64,000 nucleotides of DNA from Nageia nagi. Its lineage: Eukaryota; Pinophyta. Below, in pieces: positions 1 through 11,409 of the stretch. The position numbers and the translations under genes are program-made. The stretch is taken from contig JBITNC010000002.1 of the NCBI GenBank assembly GCA_050084985.1, positions 9,362,001 to 9,426,000 on the forward strand. Direction: 5' to 3'. Numbering within the stretch: position 1 is the stretch's first letter; the number at the start of each line of letters is the position of its first letter. A model generated the notes under the pieces. The model was not told the DNA's origin. It was given only the letters and a program-made list of their open reading frames with translations, and ran no database searches.

Positions 1-947
1 AATTTGTTCAAAGAGAGCAGTTCGAGATATACCAAGTATCAAAAAACCACCAAGTAGTATTTATTCTTCATGCCAAAAGGGTAAGCTCACTAGATCCACT
101 TTCAAGACAAAGGAATACTATTCCAGCAAACCATTAGAGCTTGTTCATACTGATTTGTGTGGTCCTATGAGAACACAAAGTTTAAATGGGGATAGGTACT
201 TCATGCTATGTATAGATGATTATTCTAGGATGACATGGATACTATTCTTGAAACACAAGTTAGAAGCACTTAAAAAATTTAAGACCTTCAAGAACCTGAC
301 AGAAAATCAGATTGGAAGAAGAATCAAATGTTTAAGATCGGATAGAGGAGGTGAATTCATTTCAGATGATTTTAATGAATTCTATCATGAGTATGGTATC
401 AGGAGATAGTTTTTAGCAGCAAGAACACCTCAGCAAAATGGTGTAGTAGAAAGAAAAAATAGGTCAGTTCAAGAAATGGCATGAACAATGTTGACAGAAA
501 GCCACATAGCTGATAGGTTTTGCAAAGAAGCAGTCCACACAGCGGTTTATTCAGAATAGATGTATGTTGAGGCCCCATGAGAATAAGACACCCTATGAAT
601 TATGGTTCGATAAAAAAGCATCAGCAAAATACTTCAAAGTATTTGGGAGTAAGTGCTACATCAAGAGGACGGAAGAAAATCTTGGTAAGTTCGATGATAG
701 AGCAGATGAAGGTATATTTCTTGGTTACTCAATAAAAAGCAAGGCTTACAAATGTTACAATAAAAGACTTAGAAAAATTGTTGAGAGTGCGGATGTTAAG
801 ATTGATGAACTAAGAGTACCTCCAAAAGATAATAATGAAAATTTTCCAGAATATATTGAGGTAGATGAGGTAGAGGAACAACTAGAAAATCAACCAAAGA
901 ATGGCTCAGGTAACTCACACAGTGGTTCAGAAATAGAAGAAAATTAA
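1..947 (+). pseudogene. Copia A integrase (pre-integrase zinc finger plus core), broken
   Basis: The first 150 bases encode the end of the GAG-pre-integrase zinc finger (CQKGK context, as in element B). The DDE core follows, with HTDLCGPM, the DDYSRM block, SDRGGEF and the NGVVERKNR motif carrying the catalytic glutamate. Breaks relative to element B are TAG at 406-408 in place of a Gln codon, TGA at 482-484 in place of Arg, and a one-base loss near 551 that throws the frame before the residues starting at 564. The C-terminal part (YELWF, FGSKCYIKR, EGIFLGYS) is readable to a stop at 945-947. It would have inserted the cDNA copy into the genome. Confidence 0.9.
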
Positions 948-1103
948 AAATACAAGACAGGTAAATGGCAAAAAGATCATCTAACTGACCAAATAATTGG
1001 AGATCTAGATATTGGAGTTCAAACAAGAAGAAGAAAAATAAGAACATATTCTCTTCTCTCAAGCATAGAACCAAAAAATGTTGCAGAGGCAAGTCAGGAT
1101 GAA

Positions 1104-2059
1104 AGTTAGATCAAAGCAATGGATGAGGAACTAGACCAAATTGAAAAGAATCAAACTTGGGAGTTGGTACCAAGGCCCAAAAATAAAAATGTGATTGGCA
1201 CCAAGTGGGTTTTTTGCAACAAGCTTAATGAAGATGGAAAAGTAATAAGAAATAAAGCAATATTGGTTTGTAAAGGGTATGCTCAAGTTGAAGGTATTGA
1301 TTTTGAAGAAACTTTTGCTCCTATTGCTAGATTAGAAGCTATCCATATGTTTCTTGCTTTGGCAGTCTATAAAAACTTCAAAGTTTATCAAATGGATGTA
1401 AAATCAACATTTTTGAATGGAAATCTTAATGAAGAAGTTTATATTGAGCATCCAGACAGATTTCAGATAAGTGAGAATCCAGATTTTGTGTGCAAATTAA
1501 AAAAAGCACTTTATGGTCTAAAACAAGCACCCCAAGCATGGTACTCTAGACTTGATACATATCTACATCAGCAAGGTTTTAAAAAGGGTATGGTGGACAG
1601 TAATCTCTACATTAAATCTGAAAATAATCACCAAGTTATCATTATTGTTTATGTGATGATATTATTTTTAGAGGTAGCAAAGATGAAATGTGCAAAGATT
1701 TTGCTGACCAAATGCAAACAGAGTTTGAAATGTCAATAATAGGTGAACTTTCATATTTTCTTGGTTTGCAAGTTAATCAATTAAAGAATGGCATTTTTAT
1801 TTTGCAAATCAAGTATGTTAAAGAGATGTTGAAAAAGTTCACTATGGAGGATTGTAAGCCTATGAGCACTCCTATGACGACAGGCTGTAAGCTAAGCAAG
1901 GATGATAAGTCACCATTAGTAGATCAGACTATGTACAGGTCAATGATTAGGAGCCTATTATATTTGACAGCTACCAGACCTGACATACTTCAGGCAGTGT
2001 GTATGGTTGCACGATTCCAAGCAAGTCCAAAGGAAACACATGTGACTGTAGTAAAATGA
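1104..2059 (+). pseudogene. Copia A reverse transcriptase, broken
   Basis: Two overlapping frames encode a Copia RVT_2 reverse transcriptase. The first (1119-1739) has NVIGTKWVF, the [10 protein letters not shown] block, YQMDVKSTFLNG and [14 protein letters not shown]. The second (1688-2059) has FEMSIIGELSYFLGLQV and the [10 protein letters not shown] block. Element B reads [10 protein letters not shown] where A has lost one base near 1653, so the frame shift falls exactly in the catalytic aspartate motif. A TAG near 1108 replaces a Trp of element B. The next stop, TGA at 2057-2059, stands where element B has Arg. Confidence 0.92.
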
Positions 2060-2566
2060 ATTTTTTGGTACCTTAAAGGTACAATGGACTATGGCTTATG
2101 GTATCCCAAAGGAAAAGATTTCACACTCATTACTTTCTTAGATGCAGATTAGGTAGGATGTGTAGATGACAGGAAAAGCACTAGTGGCAGTGCATTTTAC
2201 TTGGGTAATAATCTTATCAGTTGGCACAGTAAGAAATAAGAATCGGTATCATTATCCAATGCAGAAGCAGAGTACATAACAGTGACATCATGTTGTACAT
2301 AGGTTATGTGGATGAAACAAATGATGAAAGATCTAGGGATTCATATCACTGAGCCTATTTCAATTATGTGTGATAACACAAGTGCAATCAATATTTCTAA
2401 GAATCCAATCATGCATTCAAGAATAAAACATATTGCCATTCGATATCATTTTTTGAAGGAAAAGGTTGCAGAAGGAGAGGTAAAGTTAGAATTTGTTTCC
2501 ACATCAGAGCAAGTAGCAGATATATTTACTAAACCATTACCCAAAGAATTTTTTAAGTACCTATGA
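2060..2566 (+). pseudogene. Copia A RNase H, broken
   Basis: This is the C-terminal RNase H of the Copia polyprotein. It is readable as the region with SDADWAGC in element B, then the [10 protein letters not shown] block, the HSRIKHIAIRYHFLKE block and VADIFTKPLPK. Three premature stops lie upstream of the open segment at 2306: TAG near 2150 (Trp in B), TAA near 2237 (Gln in B) and TAG near 2299 (Gln in B). The final segment 2306-2566 is open to the natural end. It would have degraded the RNA template during cDNA synthesis. Confidence 0.88.
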
Positions 2567-2806
2567 AAGAAATTGGGAGTGGTGATATTGCCCAAGCATT
2601 GACTAGCTTTTGGGCGCACAATCTCAGGGAGAGTAATTTTGTATTTGTTTATCTTTTTACTCCTATATAATTATGTTCTTTTGTATACTAATTTACACCT
2701 GATTATTATGTATATGGACTCAAGGGGAGTCCACAACACCCCTTTGTATTTGTTGTCAAAGGGGGAGAAGAGTAACAAGTTTTTGCATATGTGTTGGCAA
2801 CAATTC

Positions 2807-2819
2807 CAAAGGGGGAGAT
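2807..2819 (+). other. Polypurine tract of Copia A
   Basis: The purine run CAAAGGGGGAGAT sits directly before the 3' LTR and matches the tract of element B at 16976-16987. It would have primed plus-strand cDNA synthesis. A similar purine run at about 2758-2770 repeats the motif further upstream. Confidence 0.8.
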
Positions 2820-4616
2820 TATTGAGTATGGTGCAGCAGTGTTGTCATTATTGTCAACACAATGAGATCAGTGTGCATAAGGTTCATATGGTTGCACGTG
2901 TCAAAGAAATAACATCGACAAGATCTACAAAGTTATCGGATGCAAAAACGATAAAGGGACCAAAAGTTGTCATGAGGTACCAAAAAGTTGTCAAGAGGGC
3001 CAAATTACAAATGGAAGGTGATGGACAGTGAGAGATGGTTTGGATCAATTTTTGGGTTGATAACAAACTTCTGTGAAGTGTTGGAATGGTCAAATTTCAT
3101 GTTGGTTCAGTTTTGGGCACTCTTGTGGATTATGATGCAGTCAGAAATTTATTTAAAATTGGCTTCGTACAATTTGAATTGTAAGCAAATGGTGATGAAT
3201 CAAAGGTTGAAATTTAAATCATATATATTAATATATACCAAAAAGGTGTGGTCCAAATTTCATAGCAAGATGATAATCAAGAAAGAAATGGTACAAGCTG
3301 CAAAATGCCACTCCATAACTTTTTGACTGTTTGAGCATAAATTTTGGAAATAGTAGGTTGGTTGTTTTGGGCTCTAAAAGTCTTAAAATTTAGAATTTAA
3401 AAGTTCTTACATGTATAATTTGATGAGATGAACAACTTTGGTTTTTGAACCATCTTGATTTGAGGCCTCGAACTATGAGAACCTATAACTTGCACAAATC
3501 CAAGCATAACAAAATACCTGTGAAATCTGTGTCGGAGGCCACTTTGCGAAAAGTGCTGTGTGCAAACTATAAGGAGTTAAAGATTCAAATTTGTATAAAA
3601 TGTATTTGGTTATATAAAGAACATGTGGTCCAAATTTCATGTTAAACCGTGCACTCAGTAAGAAGTTATAGCTCATCGAAAAAGCCATTAGAGTTTTTTT
3701 TTCTTAATATTCCAGTTTTGGCCGACAATGGTTTTAAGTGACAAAAAAAAAGGAATAGTGTGTATGGTTTGAAAAAAATGCTCTTTTCTTTTATTTTATA
3801 TCTCAGTTATCACACTTCTATTTAAGGCTCAAGAGTTCTTTTATCATGTGACACTTTTAAAAAAAAAACAAGAGAGGAGAAGATAAAAAAGACAGATTCG
3901 AGCTTTGAAAGGTATTTTGGCATCTATGTGAAATTTTTCATACCATTTTGTGCCATATGGACATGGAACACATGTTCTAAGTGCATTCAAGGTATTATCT
4001 TCAACCAGTTCAAATAAATTCAAATTTTTCTGGGTTTGTGTTTTGGCAGTGTAGTTTGTTATTGAGAGGTGTGTGAAGCATGTATGAGTAACAGATATCT
4101 CAAAAATGAATATTTTCTTGATAATTATATAAGTGTTGAAAGTTCTAGATGTTTTTGAGAAATTATATCAATTTTGATTCAGAATATGAGCAGTTTTCTT
4201 GGTGAAAAATAACGGTAGCCCTTTCAGTGATATGAGCAACAGTTTTTTGATCCAATTTTGAGCATTTTTCAGTAGATAGGAATCCAAAGCAAATGTGTAT
4301 GAATTAAAAAGGGTTTTAGATTATAGATGAATTGAGAGCTATTGGCATGAGCATAAAGAAAATAGAATATGATAAATTATGTGTAAAGTTGGTGCTTTAC
4401 AATGGCTGAATTTGGATTGAAGTCCAAGCAGTCTTTTTCGGGGATGTAGCCACATTGGTGAACCTCGTTATATCTTGTGTTGTGTGTTTGCTATCTTGGT
4501 ATGCTTGCTCTATTTGGTTTTATTTCTCTACTGCACTATTTAAAGTTTCCTTATTTAAAGTTTTAAAATTGAAACACTGATTCACCCCCCCTCTCAGTGT
4601 CACACATAGTTCAACA
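2820..4616 (+). repeat. 3' LTR of Copia A
   Basis: The LTR starts TATTGAG (element B has TGTTGAG) and ends TTCAACA at 4616. Only its ends resemble the B LTR: about 60 bases at the left and the last 230 or so at the right, including the stretch around the CTCTCAGTG block. The middle 1.5 kb (U3) is not recognisably related to B. One hairpin with the loop TTGGTG lies at 4382-4401, at the same distance from the LTR end as the five-hairpin array of B. Confidence 0.85.
4382..4401 (+). other. Stem-loop with TTGGTG loop in the A LTR
   Basis: TGTAAAG, loop TTGGTG, CTTTACA: a perfect 7-bp stem. The inner AG/CT pair and the loop are the same as in the five hairpins of element B, but the outer stem sequence differs. 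Confidence 0.7.
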
Positions 4617-4692
4617 CCCTTGGTACAAGGTTTCTAGCTTAGACCTCTAAGAAAATTTATTTTTTTCCTACAGTAGAATGGCCTTGGAAAGA

Positions 4693-4704
4693 GCTCTGAT
4701 ACCA
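4693..4704 (-). other. Primer-binding site of a minus-strand Copia fragment
   Basis: On the minus strand this reads TGGTATCAGAGC, the standard Copia primer-binding site complementary to the 3' end of initiator tRNA-Met. It lies two bases from the LTR at 4707-5111, in the order expected for a 5' LTR followed by internal sequence on the minus strand. Confidence 0.8.
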
Positions 4705-4706
4705 AA

Positions 4707-5111
4707 TGATATGATGATATAATTATGAAAAAGGGAAATATTGCAAAAATAAAATGAATATTGATTTGAAATAGGAAAATGACAACTATCTATTGGAAAT
4801 AACAAAGCATGCACTGTTAAATAGAACTTGAAATAGCATCAAATAATAGATAAGGTTAGGATTTTATTGAATAGTAATAGAATCACAGGATGCTTCAAGG
4901 GGACTAGCTCCTGACAACTCCAAAGGTGAAAAAATAATGTTCAAGATGCTTTTCTCTACACACTTCTATCTATTTATAATAAACTAACCCTAACCCTAAT
5001 AGTAATGCAAAATTGAGCCCTACCTTTACAATCATAATATTATAATATAGGCTAATAATTTAATAACATACTAATACTAACACTAAAATGTTAGGATGTG
5101 GGATCCTAACA
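4707..5111 (-). repeat. 5' LTR of a minus-strand Copia element (LTR plus leader remnant)
   Basis: Read on the minus strand the 405-bp segment begins TGTTAGGATCC and ends ATCATATCA, immediately before the primer-binding site. Inside, in the same direction, are a TATA-box-like TATAAATAG near 4970 and an AATAAA-type signal near 4870. Only a short leader remnant survives; within about 75 bases the sequence meets the 3' LTR end of element A at 4616. The LTR start carries an imperfect inverted repeat (TGTTAGGAT with ATCCTAACA at 5089-5111). Confidence 0.75.
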
Positions 5112-5799
5112 GTTGTGTTACCTACTCTAGAGGCTTCTATCTTGCAACAACTTAATGTTGACTCTCTTTCCCTTTACCTTCACCATGTATGGTTCCTTGC
5201 TCTTTTACCACCTCCTTCAAGTAATTCTCATCAAGGTCTAGTGTACAAAGACCAATAATATTACATATGGCTAAATTAATATTTGAAAAAGTGAAATTTA
5301 GGACGTTGTTAATTGATGGAATATTGTATAGGATAGAATCTTTTGATTTCATTATTCTTTTGCTTCTCCCTCTTCGAGTAGAAGTAGTTCTACCATTGGC
5401 TGAAACATTCTGTAAAATATCTAAAAGAATTTGTTTGCCTCTTTACTGCACTTACACTTGGCCTCTCATCGATGGAATAGAGGGTGGAAGAGTTGTTCAC
5501 AAAATAATGGGTTGCTTCTATGGAATTGAAATATTGGGCCTTGCACCTTCAAAAATTAAATTTATTGGATTAGTAATTTAATTATACCACATTGAACTAC
5601 AAATAATGAGAAATAGATAATTATTTGAAGGTATTCACCTAAGATTACTTTGCTTACCTTATGGCTCTAAGACTTATGTGGATTCTATGTGAATGAGCTG
5701 TGCCTGTGTTACTTGCCCTGCTGGTGGTGAAGAAATTATATTTGAACCATATTTACATCTATAATCAATAAATAATTTAAAAACTATTTAAAAACTAGA
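5112..5799. other. AT-rich stretch without a recognised gene
   Basis: A 104-codon plus-strand frame at 5267-5581 is open but has no motif I recognise and no codon pattern that sets it apart, so I do not call it a gene. No RNA gene or LTR boundary is visible. Confidence 0.4.
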
Positions 5800-6205
5800 C
5801 TAAATGATTATCTATAATCTCACTAATGATTATGATGAATTAAGTCATTGATGATCACCTTTAGGATAACACTAATGATCATTTATGATAAGGTACAAAT
5901 GATCATTTGTGTCATTCTCAAGATGATCATTAGTGAGTTATCCATGTTGACTATCAATGAGAATGCACAGATGATCATCTATGAGACTGCATAGATGATT
6001 ATTAATGTTATCCTAAGGATGATTGTTAGTGACTTATCATGATGATCATATTTAGGATGACATAGATGATCATCTCTAAGATTGCATAAATGATCATTAG
6101 TATCATTTAATAGATGATCATTAATGATATTATGTTGATTATCATTAGTCCAATCTCACTAACGATCGTATGTTAAATGATACTAATGATCATATATGCA
6201 ACCTC
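5800..6205. repeat. GATGATCATC palindrome array, left block
   Basis: About 400 bases are filled with variants of the palindrome GATGATCATC and of TGATCATTAGTG, spaced roughly 25-35 bases apart and in both senses. Shared cores such as AGATGATCATCTAT recur in a second array at 7795-8160. Between the arrays lies a degraded minus-strand reading frame. Paired arrays of short subterminal motifs are typical of some DNA transposons (CACTA, Mutator-like), but I could not find matching terminal inverted repeats. Confidence 0.6.
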
Positions 6206-7660
6206 ACATACTAATTGCTATACTCTTAGTGTATGTTGTACAAAGTGTGAGTACTTGGGAGTGGGACAATAGAGTTGTGTTGTTGTAGTTTTTCAAATTC
6301 ATTATCATCATCAATATTAATTTGAGTAACTTTTTTAATAAAGGAGATGGGTTGTGATTGTAGTATGACACAATAGAATTATCCTCAAAATTTGAGATGA
6401 TATTTACATTTTGCTTACATCCTTTTGAAGATTTCCTCACCAATAGTGAATCAATTTCCCCTTACGAATCTCCAACATCTTCTAGCTGTGATCCTTTTAT
6501 TGCAACTTGTCTATGAAAGGTTTAATTTGCTACCTTCCTCTACATTAAGGTTAAACAAAATTTTCAATGAATAATATACAATTATCAATTATATATTGAA
6601 TACACACAAAATTCTAAATAAGAACATAATTAATGATTCTAATACCTACACTTCTTCTATAGTTAGTGTCAATAATTTGATCTAACCATGATTAATTGTT
6701 GAAGGTGGGGTACTTTATAGAGAATAAAGAGCCTCATAGTATAAAGCAAATAAATAGTTGCAGTTGGATAAGTAGACATTTTGGGAGCTTGATATTTTGA
6801 TGGTCCCAATGTCATATCGGATCCTATTTACAATGAAAGAGAGCACCAATCAAATATTTTATGCTCAATACATCTCAAAATATAATAAAGCCCCCAAAAT
6901 AGAATATCTAGTGCTCTCCCTTGTAAAACAATTATGGCCTAGAAAAACTCTACAATAGCCTTCAAGAAAGGGTTGTGGATATATTGCAAATTGAGACCCC
7001 TTCTTGGGGGATTGTATTTAACTACAAAAAAATGCTAAATCATCAAACTATTCTAAGTAAAATAAATTAAAAAGAATGAAAGACACATAAAAATCAATAA
7101 AAATAATACTAGACACATTCATATGCTAAACATTAAGCTTGGATACCATAGTTTATTTCCAAATGAATTTTATCTTTATCATTTAACAAATTCACCTTCA
7201 TATGGACCTGCTCCTTAGCATCCTTGTAAGGTAGACCTATCAACCTATGTACATCAAACAATTTGATAGAGAAAGAAATAAGTTTCCCATGGACTATCAT
7301 TGTAATAGTCGAATTTTCATTCTTGAATGAGTTAACAATCGCATCGAGAAGAGGAATGTCATTCAAAAATGCACCCATTGAAACCAACAACATAAGGTTG
7401 AATTCTTGTAGCCAGGTAAATTCATATTTAGGAGTGGTAATATTCTTAAAAAATTTGAGGGCAAATGAGATTCTTGTAATTATATGATGGTATGGTAGTC
7501 ATTGCGGTAGCATTGGAGGTAGACATGGTGATGCTATGTAGTGAGGACTCAAGGAAGGGTGGATTTATAATGCAGGAGGGAAAGGAAGGAATTGGAAAGT
7601 TATGTGGGAAAGGAGGGCTAAGAGGCCACAGAGGGAATAATAGATCCAAAGAGGTCAAAA
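6204..7660 (-). pseudogene. Degraded minus-strand ORF between the two palindrome arrays
   Basis: Three minus-strand open pieces (7658-7446, 7393-7133 and 6443-6204) could be parts of one decayed gene. The middle piece carries VHGKLISFSIKLFDVHRLIGLPY-like wording, split here as VHGKLISFS and FDVHRLIGLPY. This loosely resembles the 'hGkxIxFsxxxIxxxxGLP' pattern of plant transposon-associated and plant-mobile-domain-like proteins. That similarity is recalled by eye and weak. The position between two motif arrays suggests an element-encoded protein. Function not assigned. Confidence 0.3.
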
Positions 7661-7794
7661 TGGTGTGACATGAGGTGATAATGATCGATGGAAGCCCTTT
7701 TATATCAATTGATAGGTGTTAGCATTTATGATATACGATCACATTTAATGCCTTTTCTGACAAGTCATTTTATTTTGAGTGCAAACAATTGATA

Positions 7795-8160
7795 GGGCTA
7801 GTGTACAAATGATCGTCTATATAAAAACATAGATGATCATCTATATAAAAGCACAAATGATTGTCTACATATAAACATAGATGATCATTTGTGCTTTTGT
7901 ATAGATGATAGTTTGCACATTTATGTAGATGATCATCTATGCTTTTGTACAAATAATCATCTGTGCTTTTATGTAGATGATCATCCCTCCCTTTATGTAG
8001 ATAATCATCTTTATTATAGTGTAGATAATCATTTGTATAAAAGTGCTAATGATCGTATGCACTTTTACATAGATGATCATGTACACTTTTATGTAGATGA
8101 TCATCTTTACATTTACATAAGAGATTGTTTACATTGATCTATAGATGATCATCCCTACAA
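7795..8160. repeat. GATGATCATC palindrome array, right block
   Basis: Direct and inverted copies of TAGATGATCATCTATGC-like units occur at roughly 24-base spacing. The period is a multiple of three, so the array is open in several frames on both strands and gives low-complexity translations rich in DDHL; these are not genes. The core motif is the same as in the block at 5800-6205. Confidence 0.7.
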
Positions 8161-8355
8161 AATTCATAAAATTGAAAAATAATATATATCACCTAAAAAT
8201 TCTAACTTTAAAAAAATGTAATTTCACCACTTATCTTATGTGAGTTTTAAACACCTTTCGCCATGATTTTGAATCGTGTTTGCTAATGTTTGAAAATTTT
8301 GATTTTGCTATCATTCCTTACTCATAACATTGGTAGTCTCTCTATCATATTTTAT

Positions 8356-8744
<389 letters not shown>

Positions 8745-9001
8745 CCTCCCTCCTTATGTAGGTACAATCTTTGAATAACTAAACTACTAGTTTACTCTTT
8801 ATTATTAGTTATTTTAATTTAGGATATTTTACATACTATTAATTTTATGTGGTATTAACCCATTTAAGTTTTAGATCTATAATACACCATAATAGGACAT
8901 AATCATAAAATGAAAAAGATGTATCTTAATTGATATATCAATAAAAAAATCAATAAAATAAAATAAATTATAAATGATACCCTTACAAAAGAAATAGAAA
9001 A

Positions 9002-9319
9002 TATAAGTCAACAAGAAATTTAGAGTGATAAGAAACATAATATTTCGCATGTTTGAGTATTTGGTTGTAATTCTTATGGTTTTATTCTTAATAAAGAAAA
9101 TCTCAAATATAAATGAACAAAGTGTGAGTGCATTATGATTAGGTAAATGAGAAGTTTAAATATAAGTCAATAAGAAATTTAGAGTGATAAGAAACGTAAT
9201 ATTTTGCATGTTTGAGTATTTGGTTGTAATTCTTATGGTTTTATTCTTAATAAAGAAAATCTCAAATATAGATGAACAAAGTGGGAGTGCATTATGATTA
9301 GGTAAATGCAAAGTTTACA
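9002..9319. repeat. Tandem duplication, 159-bp unit, two copies
   Basis: The unit starting TATAAGTCAA at 9002 is repeated from 9161 with only a handful of substitutions. Both copies end in GATTAGGTAAATG followed by a diverging tail. The surrounding 8745-9440 is AT-rich and shows no gene. Confidence 0.85.
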
Positions 9320-9439
9320 ACTTATAAGTTGTATGATCTCAAATAATGATTTATATAAAGTGAGATATTTATCAAGGATATTCTTCTTCCATTTCCACAT
9401 TAGTTTCTAAAAATAAACTTGTTGATATTAATACCAACT

Positions 9440-9692
9440 CAAATATTGGAGATATTTGTTTTACATATGAATAATTATCTTGTAGAAATGCATAAGATAT
9501 CAATGATGAAAATTCCATGAAAATAAGGAGTATTCAAGAAATTTATTTAAAGTAACCTAAAAATTATATTGATTATTTTCTTATGAGGATTGTTTTTCCT
9601 ATTGATGATACATTAATATATGAAGAAGAAAAATGAAATCTAGAATGAGAATCAATGATAAAGGAAAAGTATAGTTTATTTTACTATGAATA
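9440..9692 (+). pseudogene. Old Copia relic C, left part (integrase-RT linker)
   Basis: Translated with gaps, the plus strand gives KIRSIQEIYLK, a Pro-Ile-Asp-Asp block and YEEEKWNLEWESMIKE. This corresponds to the Copia linker before the reverse transcriptase (the 'RSLxDIY ... EEAxxxxWxxAMxEE' pattern). It ends at the GAATA target site where element B inserted and resumes at 18967. Heavily decayed. Confidence 0.6.
9688..9692. repeat. Left target-site duplication of Copia B (GAATA)
   Basis: GAATA directly precedes the 5' LTR and is repeated perfectly at 18967-18971 after the 3' LTR. Confidence 0.97.
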
Positions 9693-10504
9693 TGTTGAGC
9701 ATGTGTGATTGTCATTGTTGTCAACACGTGGTTTTGGCTGTGTCTTCGCGCGAGTTTTTCTAGAGCAGATAAGCAGGCTTCCGGAATGATAGGCAGGCTT
9801 CCAAAATGAAGTGATGACATTCCGGAATGAAATGATAAAGCAGAGTTGTGGAAAAGTCCGGGTTCTGGAAAAGGTGAGAGTTGTAGAGAAGTTCGGGTTT
9901 CGGAGGATATGAGTGATGGTCATGCTGTCAACAAGGCTTTGATCGGGTTCCGGAGGTTTTGACTGGGTTTCGGAGGAGATGAGTGATTGTCATGTTGTCA
10001 ACACGTGATTTTGGTAAAGACCAGGAACCGGAAGCTATGAGGTCGGCAAGGAGCGATCAAATAGCCGACGCCAGTGAGTAAAACATTCCTGAGGGAAGAG
10101 ATGATGTCACGGGAAGAATGATGTTCGCATTTGTGAATAGAACCAGGTTCCGAAGATGATGAGGTCAGCAAAGAGTGATCAAAGAGCCGGAGCCAGCGAA
10201 TAAAGCATTCTGAAATGCAGAGATGAGATCGGTAAAGAGAGATTGAAAATTTGGAGTCCATAAAGTAAATGTCCCGGAAGTAAAATGTTTAGGATTAAAA
10301 GGATGATGTCACAGAGGATAAGATAGTCACGTTTTGCTAAAGATCGGAGTCCGGAGATGATGATGTCAGCAGTTGGTGTTGAAAAGTCCGGAAGGCCACG
10401 TAGATACATTGGAACTCTCTTTCGGAGTCCGGAGATGATGACATCATGCGGGAAGCATTTTACTCTACTTCCAGAGTTCAGAGAAGATGACATCAGCAGT
10501 TGGT

Positions 10505-10645
10505 GTTTAAAAGTCCGGAGATAAAAGTTCGGAGACAAAAGTCCAGAGATAAAAGTCCGAAGATAAAAGTGTGGAGACAAAAGTCCAGAGATAAAAGTGT
10601 GGAGACAAAAGTGCAGAGATAAAAGTGCGGAGATAAGAGTCCGGA
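10505..10645 (+). repeat. Tandem array of ~14-bp units in the B LTR
   Basis: Consecutive units of the form AAAAGTCCGGAGAYA, with C-to-T and G-to-A variants, about ten in a row. The 3' LTR has a related but rearranged array at 17807-17925, so unit number changed after or during replication. Confidence 0.85.
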
Positions 10646-11307
10646 GATGATGACATCATGGTGTATACAATAAAGAGTCCGGAATTATCAGAAATACCAT
10701 TATGAAGAAGAAAAGAGTCCAGGATTATCAAAAATATCATTATGAAGAAGAAAAGAGTCCGGGATTATCAGAGATAATTAGATACTGTCAAATCTCTGAA
10801 ATCAGTGGAGGAAGAGCTATACGTGTCTGAACAAATCTGTTTGAGCAATAGGAGCATTCGTCATTTACAGCAGTTGCAGACTCAAATAGTGAACTCCCTT
10901 TGGTGCAGAAGCAGTTACAAACAAGGATTCCTTTTCAGTTTGTTTTTGATAACGTGTAATGATAGGAACAGTTTCTGGGGGTTTTCTTGATGTGTAACGA
11001 TTTTCAAAGAGAAGCAATGTATGAAAAGAATGAATTGTAGATTCTGCTTTTTTTGAGAATAGAAGAGTGGGTGAAGTGGTGCGCGAAGAGAAGAGTGTAG
11101 AGTGAAGTGCCGGAGTGGAGGCAATAGTGTGTGATGAGATGTGCGTGTAGAGAAGTGCGAGAGAGGAGGTAATAGCGTGGAAGAGGGGAGTATCAGGAGC
11201 ATGTGAAGAGAGCAAACGAAGATACAGATTGGATAGTGATTGTTTAACTATGAGCTAGACCATTGAGGGTCTTCTAGAACTGTATTCTTTATTCCTTTTG
11301 AATATTA

Positions 11308-11409
11308 TCTCAAGTGGGTGCTTGAGAGCTGGAGTTGGTGCTCCAAGCAGTAGGTGCTGCTATTTGCAAAGTGGTAGTTGGTGCTACCCTTCACAGTTGG
11401 TGCTGTGAA
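11308..11409 (+). other. Five-hairpin array with conserved loop (5' LTR copy)
   Basis: Five successive perfect stem-loops share a TTGGTG-type loop and inner AG/CT closing pairs but have different outer stems. H1 at 11308-11327 has a 7-bp stem and loop TGGGTG. H2 at 11330-11345 has 5 bp, loop TTGGTG. H3 at 11346-11361 has 5 bp, loop TAGGTG. H4 at 11373-11388 has 5 bp, loop TTGGTG. H5 at 11390-11409 has 7 bp, loop TTGGTG. The array is about 230 bases before the LTR end, in what should be the transcribed R/U5 leader. No function is known to me. Confidence 0.75.

Larger units (their letters stand above)
1..4616 (+). mobile_element. Copia element A, 3' part, dead (continues left of the window)
   Basis: A Copia-type LTR retrotransposon enters the window inside its pol gene and runs through integrase, reverse transcriptase and RNase H to a polypurine tract and a 3' LTR. 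Its pol protein aligns along its whole length with element B at 9693-18966, so A and B belong to one family. The integrase-before-RT order defines Copia (Pseudoviridae). It is inactive: the 5' part is outside the window and there are many stops and at least two frameshifts, one inside the YVDD catalytic motif. The right edge is set by the LTR end at 4616. No target-site duplication can be checked because the left end is missing. Confidence 0.9.

Noticed and set aside
4982-4999. Telomere-like CCCTAA units
   Set aside because: Only about two units, inside an LTR; too short to mean an interstitial telomere.
7770-8137. Repeat proteins rich in DDHL on both strands
   Set aside because: The 24-base period of the palindrome array keeps several frames open; no start context or domain supports a gene.
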